This document shows, one piece after another, positions 1 to 9,912 of a stretch of DNA of 64,000 nt. Below the pieces are notes generated by a model. It ran no database searches, had not been told where the DNA came from, and saw nothing but the letters and a program-made list of their open reading frames with translations. Origin of the DNA: Chryseobacterium oryctis (lineage in GTDB: Bacteria; Bacteroidota; Bacteroidia; Flavobacteriales; Weeksellaceae); NCBI RefSeq assembly GCF_025971925.1, contig NZ_JAPDHV010000005.1, positions 186,001 through 250,000 of the forward strand, written 5' to 3'. A program made the translations under genes and the position numbers. Every line of letters starts with the position of its first letter. Within the stretch, counting starts at the first letter, position 1.

Positions 1-587
1 AATTTCCCGCTCCATTTAATTGTAAGCGCCTGTTTAAGCAACTTCAGTTTCTGAGGAATCCAAAGTACAAAACCCGAAAACAGAAGAACACAAAACATAA
101 GTACTGCAACTCCATTTATTTGTCGTCCTACATTTCCCATCATCAAATTTCTGTGAATATCTAAAATCACTTCAAAAAAGCGACTCATACTTACATCTGC
201 TGTTCCAAGGTCTTTTCCTGAATAAGGATTTATATAAACAGCTTTATCTAAACTATTTTGGCTATAGGAGACCACATAACTTCTGGATTTATCAACAGGA
301 ATCGTAATACTTGTAAGTGTTTTGACTTCATCATTCAATTTCTTCTGAATGTATTCTGCGGACATCTTTTCACCTTTAGATTCTTTTACAAACACCTTGT
401 CTTTATTAAGTAAATCCGTAATCTGATTTTTGAAAGCATATATACAGCCTGATAAACAAACTACAATAATCACAACTGAAGAAAGTAATCCCAGCCAAAG
501 GTGAATCAATCCCATAATATACTTAAAGCGAGATTCGTTCTTTCTTTTTTTGCGGATGAGCGATTTTTTTAATCCTGAAACTTTCAT
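1..587 (-). CDS. PepSY-associated TM domain protein (partial)
   Basis: The gene starts at an ATG at 587 and runs off the left edge, so only about 195 N-terminal residues are visible. A basic cytoplasmic start is followed by a membrane helix (about residues 31-50, GLLSSVVIIVVCLSG), a periplasmic PepSY-like stretch with a DKAVYINPYSGKDLG motif, an FEVILDIHRNLMMG segment, and a second helix before the edge. This is the layout of the PepSY_TM family, often found beside TonB receptors and thought to help ferric reductase or siderophore release. It is the third gene of the receptor-lipoprotein-PepSY series on this strand. The family is fairly secure; the exact reaction is inferred. Confidence 0.8.
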   Translation of the reverse strand, partial: MKVSGLKKSLIRKKRKNESRFKYIMGLIHLWLGLLSSVVIIVVCLSGCIYAFKNQITDLLNKDKVFVKESKGEKMSAEYIQKKLNDEVKTLTSITIPVDKSRSYVVSYSQNSLDKAVYINPYSGKDLGTADVSMSRFFEVILDIHRNLMMGNVGRQINGVAVLMFCVLLFSGFVLWIPQKLKLLKQALTIKWSGK

Positions 588-604
588 AACTATACTCAAC
601 ATAA

Positions 605-635
605 AAGCATTAAAGCAAATATTGCTTTAATGCTT
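605..635 (-). terminator. Intercistronic hairpin
   Basis: A perfect 14-bp inverted repeat (arms 605-618 and 622-635, 3-nt loop) lies between the lipoprotein and PepSY genes. In the minus direction only a short T run follows, so it may be a weak terminator or an mRNA processing or stability element that lowers PepSY expression. Confidence 0.5.
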
Positions 636-658
636 ATTTTAATTAAATTCTATCATTA

Positions 659-1282
659 TTATTTTCTACCCTTGAACTGTTGATCTTTTACAAGATCCAA
701 GAATATGGTGTACTGCTCCGGAGTAAGAACCTTTTTCACAGCTTCTTTTCTCTGATTGTCAAATTTTTCCCAATATTCTTTTGCTAGATCATTATTCCCA
801 TGATACACATCATGTGCATCGTTAAAAGATTTTTCAAAAGCATCGTTTGCTGCATTCAACATTGCAAATTGATCATCTGAAAGTTGTAATTCTATTTTGA
901 TTTTCTCCAGCAACTGATTGTTATATCTTGGTCTTTTTCTAGAGTTTTCATCTACAAATTTGTTGAATTTTTCCATCTGACCTGCATCAAGAATCTGTGT
1001 CATTTCCTGAGCTTGTTTATCTCTCAATTCCTCACTTTTAATACTCAAAGCAACGCGATCCATTTTACCTCCTTGCGCTTTTGCTGCTTCAAAGTTTTCT
1101 TTTTGAATTTTCTGATATTTTGCAACAATTTCGTCAAACTGTTTTTCTTTATCAGCCGCCAACTGAAGCTCTTTTTTTAATGGAGTGAAATCTATTCCTT
1201 TTCCTTTTTTGTCACCTCCTGAACATGCTGTAATCGCAATAGCAAATAACGAGAATAATATAAAATTTTTAATTTGTTTCAT
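659..1282 (-). CDS. Helical periplasmic lipoprotein, Spy/CpxP-like appearance
   Basis: 207 aa. The N-terminus MKQIKNFILFSLFAIAITAC ends in a lipobox (ITAC, Cys20), so a lipid-anchored periplasmic protein is expected. The rest is Lys/Glu-rich and mostly helical, with two segments resembling LTxxQ repeats (ILDAGQMEKF and VLTPEQYTIF), as in the Spy/CpxP periplasmic chaperone group. It sits 10 bp downstream of a TonB-dependent siderophore receptor and upstream of a PepSY protein, so a role in the same iron-uptake operon is likely. I cannot assign a specific function; the Spy resemblance is weak and judged by eye. Confidence 0.65.
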   Translation of the reverse strand: MKQIKNFILFSLFAIAITACSGGDKKGKGIDFTPLKKELQLAADKEKQFDEIVAKYQKIQKENFEAAKAQGGKMDRVALSIKSEELRDKQAQEMTQILDAGQMEKFNKFVDENSRKRPRYNNQLLEKIKIELQLSDDQFAMLNAANDAFEKSFNDAHDVYHGNNDLAKEYWEKFDNQRKEAVKKVLTPEQYTIFLDLVKDQQFKGRK

Positions 1283-1292
1283 TTTGAAAATA

Positions 1293-3536
1293 TTAGAATT
1301 TATAATTTAATTGTACGGCAAAATTTCTTGGTTGTATTTGGTCGATATACCCACCTCGGAAATATGAATTATAACCAACAGCATCAAATATATTGTTGAA
1401 AAACACTCTTATACCCAATCCTTTTTTAAATGCATAACCAACCTGAGCATCAACTGTTGTATATTCCTTCATCATGAATGGCTTTAAACCGGGAGTTACA
1501 CTATTTACGTGTGCTGAAGTATATGTAGATTGAGTCCATTCATCAACCGGTCTTTCTCCAACGTAATAAATACCTGCTCCAATATCCAATCCATTTAATA
1601 ATCCTTGATTGAACTTATAGTTTAACCATCCGTTTGCGGTATGCTTTGGAGCGTTCATTGGTGCTGAACCATTTACATAAGATGGACTATTTTGATATTG
1701 AGCATCTAAATAAGCCCAACCTGTCATAATTTGTAAGTTTGGTAAAATTCTACCAATTAATTCAACTTCAACTCCTTTTCTTTTTAAATTTCCAGCTAAG
1801 CCATAAAGAGTATTTTTATTCTCATCCACAATAGGTTGATAGTTTGAATCCAATACTTCATAAGAAAGATTATCTGTATTAATATTAAAATACGTTACAT
1901 TAAATCTTAATTTCTCTCCCAACCAATCTGACTTAATTCCAACTTCCCATTGTTTAGTTTTAGAAGCTCCAACATTTCCTCCGCTCAACAATATATTATT
2001 AGCAGAACGAAGAGATGTGGTAGTTGTATATGAACCAAATACATTTAGATTTTCTGTAGGAAATAGCATTAACCCAAAAGACGGATTCCAAGCATCAACA
2101 TCAACTTTATTTGAAGCATTAAGTCTACTATATCTCAATCCTAAATGCGCTTTTGCATATTTACCAAATGATAAAACATCTTGTGCCATCAAACCAAATG
2201 TTGGAGTAATCACAGCGTTGCTTCTTGTTCCATTCCAGATAATATTATATGGTAAATTATTGTCTATATCAGCCAAAACATTCATTCCTTCATTGATATA
2301 TTTATATTTTTTCGCTTTTGGATCAATCAAGTTTTCCTCAGCAATAAAGTCTTTATAAGCTTTATAAGAAATAGTAGTTACATTCGTTTCTTTCCAATCA
2401 AAACCAATCTGAAAAGTATGCTTTATAAATCCTGAATTTATTTCCTGTCCTATAAAGTCAAATTGGAATACCTTATTTAAATCTTCTCTACCACTTCTAC
2501 CAATACTTCTATTTCTAAATTCATTTGGATTCTTAGAATCTATCGGAGAAAGAGAAGCTCCTATATTATCTTGTGTATAAGAAGAGCTCATGAAAGCTGC
2601 TCTTAATTTTAACTTATCTGTTAACTTTCTTGTAGCACTTGTAGAAAAATTAAATGTTTTTGTTTCCGCATTATCTGTAGCAAAACCAAGAAATTTTCCT
2701 TTAGGCATTTCATACAATGCATTAATATCACCTGTTGCTAAATTTACCGTTCCTCTGTCTGGCGTAGTATCATTATGCATGTAATCCATCTCTACAACAA
2801 TTTCTGTTTTGTTATCCGGACGGAATGCAACCGATGGATTCACATAAATTCTTTCTGTAGAAACATAATCTCTGAAAGATTTGTTATTTTGATATGCTGC
2901 ATTAAACCTTACCGCAACTTGACCTTTCGAATCCAAAACTCTCTGGAAATCTAAAGTAGGTCTGTAAAAATCCCAGCTTCCATATCTAAAGCCAACATTT
3001 CCCCTGTTAATAAACTGAGGTGTTTTAGTAACTACATTAATAACTCCACCCGCAGAACCAAGACCATCACCAATTCCCTGTGTAACAGCAGCAGAACCTT
3101 TAATCACCTGAATACTTTCTACTCCCTGCATATCAGTCAACATAGAACCCGTTCTAAAATCAGAATCCATCATCACTCCGTTTTTCAAAACGGGAACCCC
3201 TCTATACCCACGAATAGACATACTTTCTTTAGTACCACCGTAGCTTCCAAATTGAGTAACTCCAGGAATATTTTTAGCAACATCAGTTACAGTAAGTCCC
3301 CCTAAATCTTCAATCACTTTATGAGAAATAACAGATATACTTTGAATTTGTTCTCTAGTTTTTAATGGTAACCTAGTAATCACTTCAAGTCCTTCCGGTT
3401 GTTTATTTGTAACACCAAATAATTCAACCTCTTCGATATCCTTATGTTTTAATGAGTCTTGAGTTACTGTTTTTTGCTGCGCCTGCATCACAACAGCTCC
3501 TAATGCTATAAGAGAAATTGTTGTTAACTTTTTCAT
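1293..3536 (-). CDS. TonB-dependent siderophore receptor
   Basis: 747 aa with signal peptide MKKLTTISLIALGAVVMQAQ. The plug domain (about residues 50-175) carries IEDLGGLTVTDVAKNIPGV, MSIRGYRG and VESIQVIKGSAAV, the order seen in FhuA/FecA-type receptors. The C-terminal barrel ends in NYKF, a typical terminal aromatic. It should import a ferric siderophore across the outer membrane with TonB-ExbBD energy. It leads an operon with the lipoprotein and PepSY genes. A -7-like box lies at 3554-3561. I saw no clear Fur box. The siderophore identity cannot be read from sequence. Confidence 0.93.
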   Translation of the reverse strand: MKKLTTISLIALGAVVMQAQQKTVTQDSLKHKDIEEVELFGVTNKQPEGLEVITRLPLKTREQIQSISVISHKVIEDLGGLTVTDVAKNIPGVTQFGSYGGTKESMSIRGYRGVPVLKNGVMMDSDFRTGSMLTDMQGVESIQVIKGSAAVTQGIGDGLGSAGGVINVVTKTPQFINRGNVGFRYGSWDFYRPTLDFQRVLDSKGQVAVRFNAAYQNNKSFRDYVSTERIYVNPSVAFRPDNKTEIVVEMDYMHNDTTPDRGTVNLATGDINALYEMPKGKFLGFATDNAETKTFNFSTSATRKLTDKLKLRAAFMSSSYTQDNIGASLSPIDSKNPNEFRNRSIGRSGREDLNKVFQFDFIGQEINSGFIKHTFQIGFDWKETNVTTISYKAYKDFIAEENLIDPKAKKYKYINEGMNVLADIDNNLPYNIIWNGTRSNAVITPTFGLMAQDVLSFGKYAKAHLGLRYSRLNASNKVDVDAWNPSFGLMLFPTENLNVFGSYTTTTSLRSANNILLSGGNVGASKTKQWEVGIKSDWLGEKLRFNVTYFNINTDNLSYEVLDSNYQPIVDENKNTLYGLAGNLKRKGVEVELIGRILPNLQIMTGWAYLDAQYQNSPSYVNGSAPMNAPKHTANGWLNYKFNQGLLNGLDIGAGIYYVGERPVDEWTQSTYTSAHVNSVTPGLKPFMMKEYTTVDAQVGYAFKKGLGIRVFFNNIFDAVGYNSYFRGGYIDQIQPRNFAVQLNYKF

Positions 3537-3553
3537 AGATTTAAAATTTCGCT

Positions 3554-3561
3554 CAAAATTA
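3554..3561 (-). promoter_or_regulatory. -7 box of siderophore receptor operon
   Basis: Minus-strand TAATTTTG fits Bacteroidota TAnnTTTG and lies 18 nt upstream of the receptor ATG. No well-spaced TTG was found upstream. Confidence 0.5.
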
Positions 3562-3644
3562 ACTATTTTTATTAATTCTAAATAGCAATAGAAAATGAGA
3601 AATATCAGCTTTTATTAAATTTATTCTAAATAAAATCAATTAGA

Positions 3645-3686
3645 ACGAAAAAATTACAGGCCATATTAAAAAATACGACCTGTAAT
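3645..3686 (-). terminator. Terminator after GLPGLI gene
   Basis: Arms ATTACAGG (3653-3660) and CCTGTAAT (3679-3686) form a stem followed in the minus direction by a T6 run. It lies downstream of the gene ending at 3766. Confidence 0.7.
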
Positions 3687-3765
3687 ATCTATCCTTGAGA
3701 AGTAAACTCCCTCAATGTATGACTCTTAATTATCTAATAGTATGGTACATTAAATTACAACTTTT

Positions 3766-4590
3766 TTAATAGTGTATTGCCTTATCAATCTCAATTGGAT
3801 TATTGTTTTCTTTCATATGCTTTCGCAACTTATCTGAAAGTTCCTTGATTTGCTCCGGACTTTTTACTTCAACTCCCATTACCATAAAACGGGCATTAGG
3901 GTCTGTATTATTCTTGTAATGAGTCTTAAAATCTCGAAGAGGATCATTATAATTATCAATCATCATTTTTCTAAGCCTTTCCTCAGTAATCTTTACCGGA
4001 GTCTGACCAGCAAAATGTTCAAGTATACTTGAAGTATCATAAGTTTTAGAAAGCTTATAACTTTTAATAAGAGAAAATTTAAAATTATCCTTATCATCAT
4101 AAACCTCCATAATGAGTCCTGGTAATCCTTTAAATTTATAAGGTCCTTCATTAAAGACAATATCTTTACTAAACCATGCTGTCCAAAAACGTCCTCCATA
4201 TTTTGACGTAGCCTTTTGCAAAGTATATGTATCCACAACTTTTGTTTCATCATGAAGTTTCCAGCTAATAGCATCATTTGTTTCTATTATAAACATATTT
4301 TGAAGGTGTATATAATTAGCATTCGTATTGCTATTTCTCTTTCTAATAAGAGCAGGAGTATCATCCCATACTATATTATTGCTTCCGGTTTTTTTATTAA
4401 CTGAGTCTGTAACTACAAAATCATAATTGTAAAATTTAACATTTTGTGGATTTACATCGAGTACCATATTAACTTTCCGATGTTCCTTCGATGTAGAATC
4501 AGTTTTAAACTTATATTCATAAATAAATCGGTGTGTTTGTGCCATCATAGATACTGAATACATCAGCATAATAAGAAGTAGTTTTTTCAT
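3766..4590 (-). CDS. GLPGLI family protein
   Basis: 274 aa with signal peptide (MKKLLLIMLMYSVSMMAQ). The family signature is intact: GPYKFKGLPGLIMEVYD at about residues 152-168, with an upstream AWFSKDIVFNEGPYKF segment. GLPGLI proteins are secreted or periplasmic proteins nearly confined to Bacteroidota and have no established function. It is monocistronic: its own promoter (4603-4610) and terminator (3653-3686) flank it. The assignment is strong, the role unknown. Confidence 0.9.
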   Translation of the reverse strand: MKKLLLIMLMYSVSMMAQTHRFIYEYKFKTDSTSKEHRKVNMVLDVNPQNVKFYNYDFVVTDSVNKKTGSNNIVWDDTPALIRKRNSNTNANYIHLQNMFIIETNDAISWKLHDETKVVDTYTLQKATSKYGGRFWTAWFSKDIVFNEGPYKFKGLPGLIMEVYDDKDNFKFSLIKSYKLSKTYDTSSILEHFAGQTPVKITEERLRKMMIDNYNDPLRDFKTHYKNNTDPNARFMVMGVEVKSPEQIKELSDKLRKHMKENNNPIEIDKAIHY

Positions 4591-4602
4591 AATATTTTTT
4601 CA

Positions 4603-4632
4603 CAAATATACAAAACAAAAAGAACCTTGCAA
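4603..4632 (-). promoter_or_regulatory. Promoter of GLPGLI gene
   Basis: Minus-strand TATATTTG (4603-4610) is preceded 19 nt upstream by TTG (4630-4632), matching the Bacteroidota -33/-7 layout. Confidence 0.55.
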
Positions 4633-4676
4633 TACATAATACTAAAAATAACAAAATACAAATTATTAAAATTAAA

Positions 4677-4703
4677 AATCCCCTTTCGTATTGAAAGGGG
4701 ATT
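4677..4703 (-). terminator. Terminator of the str operon
   Basis: An 11-bp stem with arms AATCCCCTTTC (4677-4687) and its complement (4693-4703) is followed in the minus direction by a T-rich tract. It lies 30 bp after the rpsJ stop and closes the operon there. Confidence 0.85.
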
Positions 4704-4732
4704 CTCTATAATCATAGCAAAGTATGCTAGTA

Positions 4733-5038
4733 TCACACTTTAATTTCTACGTCTACACCGCTTGGCAACTCTAATTTCATTAGAGCATCCACAGTTTTAG
4801 AAGAAGAAGAGTAGATATCCATCAATCTCTTATGAGCAGAAAGTTGGAATTGTTCTCTTGCTTTTTTATTAACGTGTGGAGATCTCAATACAGTGAAAAT
4901 TCTCTTATTTGTTGGTAATGGGATAGGTCCGTTTACAACAGCACCTGTAGCCTTTACCGTTTTTACGATTTTCTCTGCAGATTTATCTACTAGATTGTAA
5001 TCGTAAGACTTTAGTTTTATTCTGATTCTTTGTGACAT
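4733..5038 (-). CDS. rpsJ: 30S ribosomal protein S10
   Basis: 101 aa, the usual length of S10. The sequence has [20 protein letters not shown] at the start, the conserved [20 protein letters not shown] loop and the [12 protein letters not shown]-terminus. S10 binds 16S rRNA in the 30S head and can act with NusB in antitermination. It is the last gene of rpsL-rpsG-fusA-rpsJ and begins 12 bp after the fusA stop. In many flavobacteria rplC follows; here a strong terminator follows instead. Confidence 0.98.
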   Translation of the reverse strand: MSQRIRIKLKSYDYNLVDKSAEKIVKTVKATGAVVNGPIPLPTNKRIFTVLRSPHVNKKAREQFQLSAHKRLMDIYSSSSKTVDALMKLELPSGVDVEIKV

Positions 5039-5050
5039 TTTAATCTAAAT

Positions 5051-7174
5051 TTAAAGTTGACCTTTTGCTTTAGCGATTACTTGTTCTGCAATATTCTGCG
5101 GAGCTTGCTCATATTTTTCGAACTCCATAGAAGAAGTAGCTCTACCAGAAGAGTTAGTTCTAAGGTCAGTTACGTAACCAAACATTTCAGAAAGTGGTAC
5201 AAAAGCTTTAATAACTTTTGCTCCGTTTCTATCATCCATACCATTTACAGTACCTCTTCTCTTGTTAAGGTCACCTACGATAGTACCCATATATTCTTCA
5301 GGAGTAACAACTTCTAGTTTCATAATAGGTTCCATGATAACTGCTTTTGCAGCTCTACCTGATTCTTTGAAACCTAACTTAGCAGCCAATTCGAATGATA
5401 ACTGATCAGAGTCTACTGCGTGGAAAGATCCATCCTTCAATGTAACTTTCATAGCTTCAACTTCAAACCCAGCTAATGGACCATTCTTCATAGCTTCCTT
5501 GAATCCTTTTTCTACTGAAGGAATAAATTCTCTTGGAATATTACCACCTTTAATTTCGTTAATGAATTCAAGACCAGTTTTACCTTCATCAGCAGGACCA
5601 ATTTCGAATACGATATCCGCAAACTTACCACGACCACCAGACTGTTTCTTGTAAACCTCTCTGTGGTTTGCTACTGCTGTAAGAGCTTCTTTGTATTCTA
5701 CCTGCGGCTGACCTTGGTTAACTTCTACTTTAAACTCTCTTCTCAAACGATCTACAATGATATCTAAGTGAAGCTCACCCATACCAGAGATGATTGTTTG
5801 ACCAGAAGCCTCATCAGTTTTAACCTGGAAAGTAGGATCTTCCTCTGCTAATTTAGCAAGAGCATTTCCTAATTTATCTTGATCTGCTTTTGTTTTAGGT
5901 TCAACAGCGATACCAATTACGGGATCTGGGAAAATCATAGACTCAAGAACAATTTGTTGTTTTTCGTCACATAACGTATCCCCTGTTTTAATATCTTTAA
6001 ATCCTACAGCTGCACCAATATCTCCAGCTTCAATATATTCTACTGGATTTTGCTTGTTAGCGTGCATCTGATAAATTCTAGAGATTCTTTCTTTACTACC
6101 AGATCTAGTGTTCATTACATAAGAACCCGCATCTAATCTACCTGAATAAGCTCTAAAGAATGCTAATCTACCTACGAATGGGTCTGTAGCAATTTTAAAT
6201 GCTAATGCAGCAAAAGGTTCATTTACATCTGGCTTTCTGAAAATCTCAGCTTCAGTGTTAGGATCTGTTCCTTTGATATCATCTTTATCCATTGGAGAAG
6301 GAAGATATTTACAAACAGCATCTAACATAAACTGAACTCCTTTGTTCTTAAATGAAGAACCACAAGTCATTGGTATAATAGAAAGGTCAATAGTAGCAGC
6401 TCTTAATGCAGCATTAATTTCATCTTCTGAAATTGAATCTGGATCTTCGAAGAATTTCTCCATCAAAGTTTCATCGTAAGCCGCAACCGCTTCTACTAAT
6501 TTTTCTCTGTACTCATACACTTCATCCTTCATATCATCAGGAATAGGAACTACGTCAAAAGTTGCCCCTTGAGTGTCGTCATGCCATACAATAGCTCTAT
6601 TCTTGATTAAGTCTACTACCCCTTTGAAGTCTTCTTCAGCACCGATTGGCAATACAATTGGAACTGCGTTAGAGCCTAACATATCTTTAACTTGGTTTAC
6701 AACGTTAAGGAAGTTAGCACCTTGTCTGTCCATTTTGTTTACGAATCCCATTCTCGCAACTTTGTAGTTATCAGCAAGTCTCCAGTTTGTTTCAGACTGA
6801 GGCTCTACTCCATCTACTGCAGAGAATAAGAAAACCAATCCATCCAATACTCTCAAAGATCTGTTAACTTCTACTGTAAAGTCAACGTGTCCCGGTGTAT
6901 CAATGATATTGAAGTGGTAAGGTTTAGTTTCAGGTAATGTTTTACCTTGATCTGTTGGGAAATTCCAGTTACAAGTAGTCGCAGCTGAAGTAATTGTAAT
7001 ACCTCTTTCTGCTTCCTGCTCCATCCAGTCCATTGTAGCGGCACCTTCGTGAACCTCACCAATCTTGTGAGTTTTACCTGTATAGAATAAAATTCTTTCT
7101 GTAGTGGTAGTCTTACCTGCATCGATGTGAGCAGCAATACCAATATTTCTTGTATATTTAAGATCTCTTCCCAT
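5051..7174 (-). CDS. fusA: Elongation factor G
   Basis: 707 aa, full length. G1 is [16 protein letters not shown]2 lies in [12 protein letters not shown]3 is DTPGHVD, G4 is NKMDR. Domains II-V follow, with [13 protein letters not shown] in domain III and the domain IV tip [17 protein letters not shown] drives ribosomal translocation with GTP. It lies 6 bp after rpsG in the str operon and is clearly functional. Confidence 0.98.
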   Translation of the reverse strand: MGRDLKYTRNIGIAAHIDAGKTTTTERILFYTGKTHKIGEVHEGAATMDWMEQEAERGITITSAATTCNWNFPTDQGKTLPETKPYHFNIIDTPGHVDFTVEVNRSLRVLDGLVFLFSAVDGVEPQSETNWRLADNYKVARMGFVNKMDRQGANFLNVVNQVKDMLGSNAVPIVLPIGAEEDFKGVVDLIKNRAIVWHDDTQGATFDVVPIPDDMKDEVYEYREKLVEAVAAYDETLMEKFFEDPDSISEDEINAALRAATIDLSIIPMTCGSSFKNKGVQFMLDAVCKYLPSPMDKDDIKGTDPNTEAEIFRKPDVNEPFAALAFKIATDPFVGRLAFFRAYSGRLDAGSYVMNTRSGSKERISRIYQMHANKQNPVEYIEAGDIGAAVGFKDIKTGDTLCDEKQQIVLESMIFPDPVIGIAVEPKTKADQDKLGNALAKLAEEDPTFQVKTDEASGQTIISGMGELHLDIIVDRLRREFKVEVNQGQPQVEYKEALTAVANHREVYKKQSGGRGKFADIVFEIGPADEGKTGLEFINEIKGGNIPREFIPSVEKGFKEAMKNGPLAGFEVEAMKVTLKDGSFHAVDSDQLSFELAAKLGFKESGRAAKAVIMEPIMKLEVVTPEEYMGTIVGDLNKRRGTVNGMDDRNGAKVIKAFVPLSEMFGYVTDLRTNSSGRATSSMEFEKYEQAPQNIAEQVIAKAKGQL

Positions 7175-7180
7175 TTCAGA

Positions 7181-7657
7181 TTAGAATTTGAAGTGTGAGA
7201 AAGCTTTGTTAGCTTCCGCCATTTTGTGAGTATCAGTTTTCTTTTTGAAAGCAGCACCTTCTTCTCTTGAAGCCGCTACAACTTCATTAGCTAATTTCAA
7301 AGCCATAGACTTATCATTTCTAGCTTTAGAATATTTGATTAACCATTTCATTGCCATAGAAATTTTTCTATCAGCTCTGATTGGCATCGGGATTTGGAAG
7401 TTAGCTCCACCTACTCTTCTAGAACGTACTTCTACGTGAGGCATTACATTAGTAAGTGCATCTTTCCAGATTTCAAGTGCAGTTTTTTCGTTATCTCCTT
7501 TTTTAGTTTCTACGATATCTAATGCATCATAGAAAATTTTGAATGCGATTGACTTTTTACCATCAAGCATTAGGTTGTTAACAAATCTAGTTACCAATTG
7601 ATCATTAAATTTCGGATCTGGTAACAACGGTCTTTTTTTCGCTTTCGTCTTTCTCAT
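7181..7657 (-). CDS. rpsG: 30S ribosomal protein S7
   Basis: 158 aa, normal length. It has [19 protein letters not shown], the [19 protein letters not shown] helix, the conserved [20 protein letters not shown] loop and a C-terminus rich in helix-forming and basic residues ([11 protein letters not shown]). S7 nucleates 30S head assembly near the E site. It lies between rpsL (22 bp upstream) and fusA (6 bp downstream). Confidence 0.98.
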   Translation of the reverse strand: MRKTKAKKRPLLPDPKFNDQLVTRFVNNLMLDGKKSIAFKIFYDALDIVETKKGDNEKTALEIWKDALTNVMPHVEVRSRRVGGANFQIPMPIRADRKISMAMKWLIKYSKARNDKSMALKLANEVVAASREEGAAFKKKTDTHKMAEANKAFSHFKF

Positions 7658-7679
7658 TGTCTTATTCCTTATTTAATGA

Positions 7680-8093
7680 TTATTTTTTCTTTCCTTTTGC
7701 TGGTGCAGCTGCAGCTTGACCTGGTTTAGGTCTCTTCGCTCCATACTTAGATCTTCTCTGTGTCCTTCCATTTACACCTGCAGTGTCTAATGCACCTCTT
7801 ACGATGTGGTAACGTACTCCCGGTAGGTCTTTCACCCTTCCGCCTCTTACCAATACTATCGAGTGCTCTTGAAGATTATGTCCTTCGCCCGGGATGTAGG
7901 CGTTAACTTCTTTACCGTTAGAAAGTCTTACCCTTGCAACTTTTCTTAGTGCAGAGTTAGGTTTCTTCGGTGTAGTAGTATATACTCTCGTACATACACC
8001 ACGTCTTTGTGGACAAGAATCAAGGGCAGCCGATTTGCTCTTCTTGGCAAGCGTGGCTCTTCCTTTTCTTACTAATTGTTGAATAGTAGGCAT
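7680..8093 (-). CDS. rpsL: 30S ribosomal protein S12
   Basis: 137 aa. It begins [12 protein letters not shown] and contains [22 protein letters not shown], the decoding-site loop where streptomycin resistance changes occur. The two lysines of that region ([11 protein letters not shown] and the later [13 protein letters not shown] context) look wild type. The C-terminal Ala/Lys tail ([12 protein letters not shown]) is slightly extended. It is the first gene of the operon, with a strong promoter at 8118-8147. Confidence 0.98.
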   Translation of the reverse strand: MPTIQQLVRKGRATLAKKSKSAALDSCPQRRGVCTRVYTTTPKKPNSALRKVARVRLSNGKEVNAYIPGEGHNLQEHSIVLVRGGRVKDLPGVRYHIVRGALDTAGVNGRTQRRSKYGAKRPKPGQAAAAPAKGKKK

Positions 8094-8117
8094 TTAATTG
8101 CTTTTTATTTTAGGGTG

Positions 8118-8147
8118 CAAAAATAATAATAATTTTTTAATCTACAA
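8118..8147 (-). promoter_or_regulatory. Promoter of the str operon
   Basis: Minus-strand TTG (8145-8147), 19-nt spacer and TATTTTTG (8118-8125) match the Bacteroidota consensus well. The predicted start leaves a leader of about 18 nt before rpsL. Confidence 0.7.
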
Positions 8148-8204
8148 GCAGTTATATAGAAATAATCTTTTCTTTAACAATTTATAATATTAATATTCGC
8201 TTTA

Positions 8205-9785
8205 TTAATCAATTATTTCAACTTTTACATTTTTATTCCAATTAAAATTTTTAATATTATTTTTTAGTTGATCATAAATTTTAGGATTAATTGAATAAAT
8301 AACAACATGATCTTGTGCCACCGAAATAGTGTTGCTAATTTTTAATATTGCAACTTTTTTCCAATTCTTTGGAACACGCCCATTCAGCCACTCTTCATAC
8401 ACAATTACCAATTCATATTTATTATCAATAGTATATTTTGTAAGGAAATTTTCAAAATCCTGACCAAATTCTTTTTCATTTTTATTATATGGAATTGCCT
8501 CCACTGAAGCTAAACCCGCAAAATCGAAAAGATGAATATCTGAAAAATAGCAAATAGCCCCAATATCATTGGCAACAACTTTTGAAGTATTATAGTATTT
8601 ATTCAAAAATTTTCCTGACTGAATCTGTTGCTGATAAATATCATCACTACCACTAATAATCATCCTATGTCCGTATCCTGATTTATAAAACATTAGCATT
8701 ATATTCCCAAGAATCAAAACAGTCATGATCCAATCACTTTTAAAATATCCAACCGGATTAATAAAAAAGGATATTATTTTGGGAATAAATACCATTGCAA
8801 ATCCCACCATTAGATAAGCTTCATACCTAAAAAAGCCTCTAAAATTTCCAAATACTCCATGTAAGAGTAATGTGATGGTGAAAACATATAGAAGGAAATT
8901 ATTTTCAATCATTTGCTTTAAGGAAAAACCTTTCTTATAATCTCTAAAAGTAAAAACGACAACCATAAGCAAAGGAAAAAATCCTATTTTATAAAAAGTT
9001 ACATTTAGAAATATTTTTGATAAAAAATGGGTAATTTGCAACATATAATTTCCAGAAAAATCAATAGAAGTCCCCTTCACTACTACCGAATTAGGAAAGA
9101 AATACCCATCCTCTTGGTAATTAAAAAATCCGAATATCAAAATAGGAATAAAGCCAAACAGAATAACCAATAAGGCATCTTTAAACCTTTTAAGGCATAC
9201 AAATAAGAAAGCAAATGCAACGAAATAAAACATACTTTCAAATCTTACAAGCCCTAATAAAGCAATTGTAAAATAAAACCAATATGCAGCATTTGAACTT
9301 TCAAAATCCTGCCTACTCCATTTTTGAAAAAAGAAAACATTGACAATAATTATCAGACATTGTAAAACATGTTCCATTCCCGATAGAATCTGCAATTGAA
9401 CAACTGCAAAGAAAAGAGTAAAAAGAGAAGCGATTACTACATTCCTATTTTTATCCAGATATTGAGAATAGTATTTATTTAAATAATAAATGCAAAAGAC
9501 AGAGCATATCAGATTAAAAACCAAAGGAATCAGTTCATTATTTCCAAAAATATAAATCAACACACTTAAAATAAAAGTAAATATTGGAGACGATGATGAT
9601 GATGAAAAACGATAAGGAGTCATTCCCCAAACTTTATGTATTGCAAAGTTTTTCGCAATAGCAAGATGAATATATGCATCATCCAATATATAAGTAAAAA
9701 AATTTTCGGTTGTAGATAGCATTATCAATATATAGATAAAGCAAATTCCTAAAAAAAGACCTAGAGTTATAAGCAAACTTTTCAT
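8205..9785 (-). CDS. Multi-spanning membrane protein, GT-C glycosyltransferase-like
   Basis: About 526 aa with roughly ten hydrophobic helices and a soluble C-terminal part. After the first helix there is FTYILDDAYIHLAIAKNFA, an acidic D-D motif in the first outer loop typical of GT-C enzymes using polyprenyl-phosphate sugars. The C-terminal NDIGAICYFSDIHLFDFAGL stretch resembles AftB-type and related GT-C proteins. An upstream TTG at 9806 is possible, but the ATG at 9785 better fits the membrane start. It stands alone between the str operon and dps. The acceptor and sugar are unknown; the GT-C call is inference. Confidence 0.65.
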   Translation of the reverse strand: MKSLLITLGLFLGICFIYILIMLSTTENFFTYILDDAYIHLAIAKNFAIHKVWGMTPYRFSSSSSSPIFTFILSVLIYIFGNNELIPLVFNLICSVFCIYYLNKYYSQYLDKNRNVVIASLFTLFFAVVQLQILSGMEHVLQCLIIIVNVFFFQKWSRQDFESSNAAYWFYFTIALLGLVRFESMFYFVAFAFLFVCLKRFKDALLVILFGFIPILIFGFFNYQEDGYFFPNSVVVKGTSIDFSGNYMLQITHFLSKIFLNVTFYKIGFFPLLMVVVFTFRDYKKGFSLKQMIENNFLLYVFTITLLLHGVFGNFRGFFRYEAYLMVGFAMVFIPKIISFFINPVGYFKSDWIMTVLILGNIMLMFYKSGYGHRMIISGSDDIYQQQIQSGKFLNKYYNTSKVVANDIGAICYFSDIHLFDFAGLASVEAIPYNKNEKEFGQDFENFLTKYTIDNKYELVIVYEEWLNGRVPKNWKKVAILKISNTISVAQDHVVIYSINPKIYDQLKNNIKNFNWNKNVKVEIID

Positions 9786-9912
9786 ACCATCCAAAATATT
9801 AGGCAAACTTATTCTAATTATTTTATATAAATCGTATCATAGTTATGATCTATTACAGGTTAAAGGGTTTCGGCACGATATTTCCTACCTTTACTATATA
9901 AAAAATAAACTT

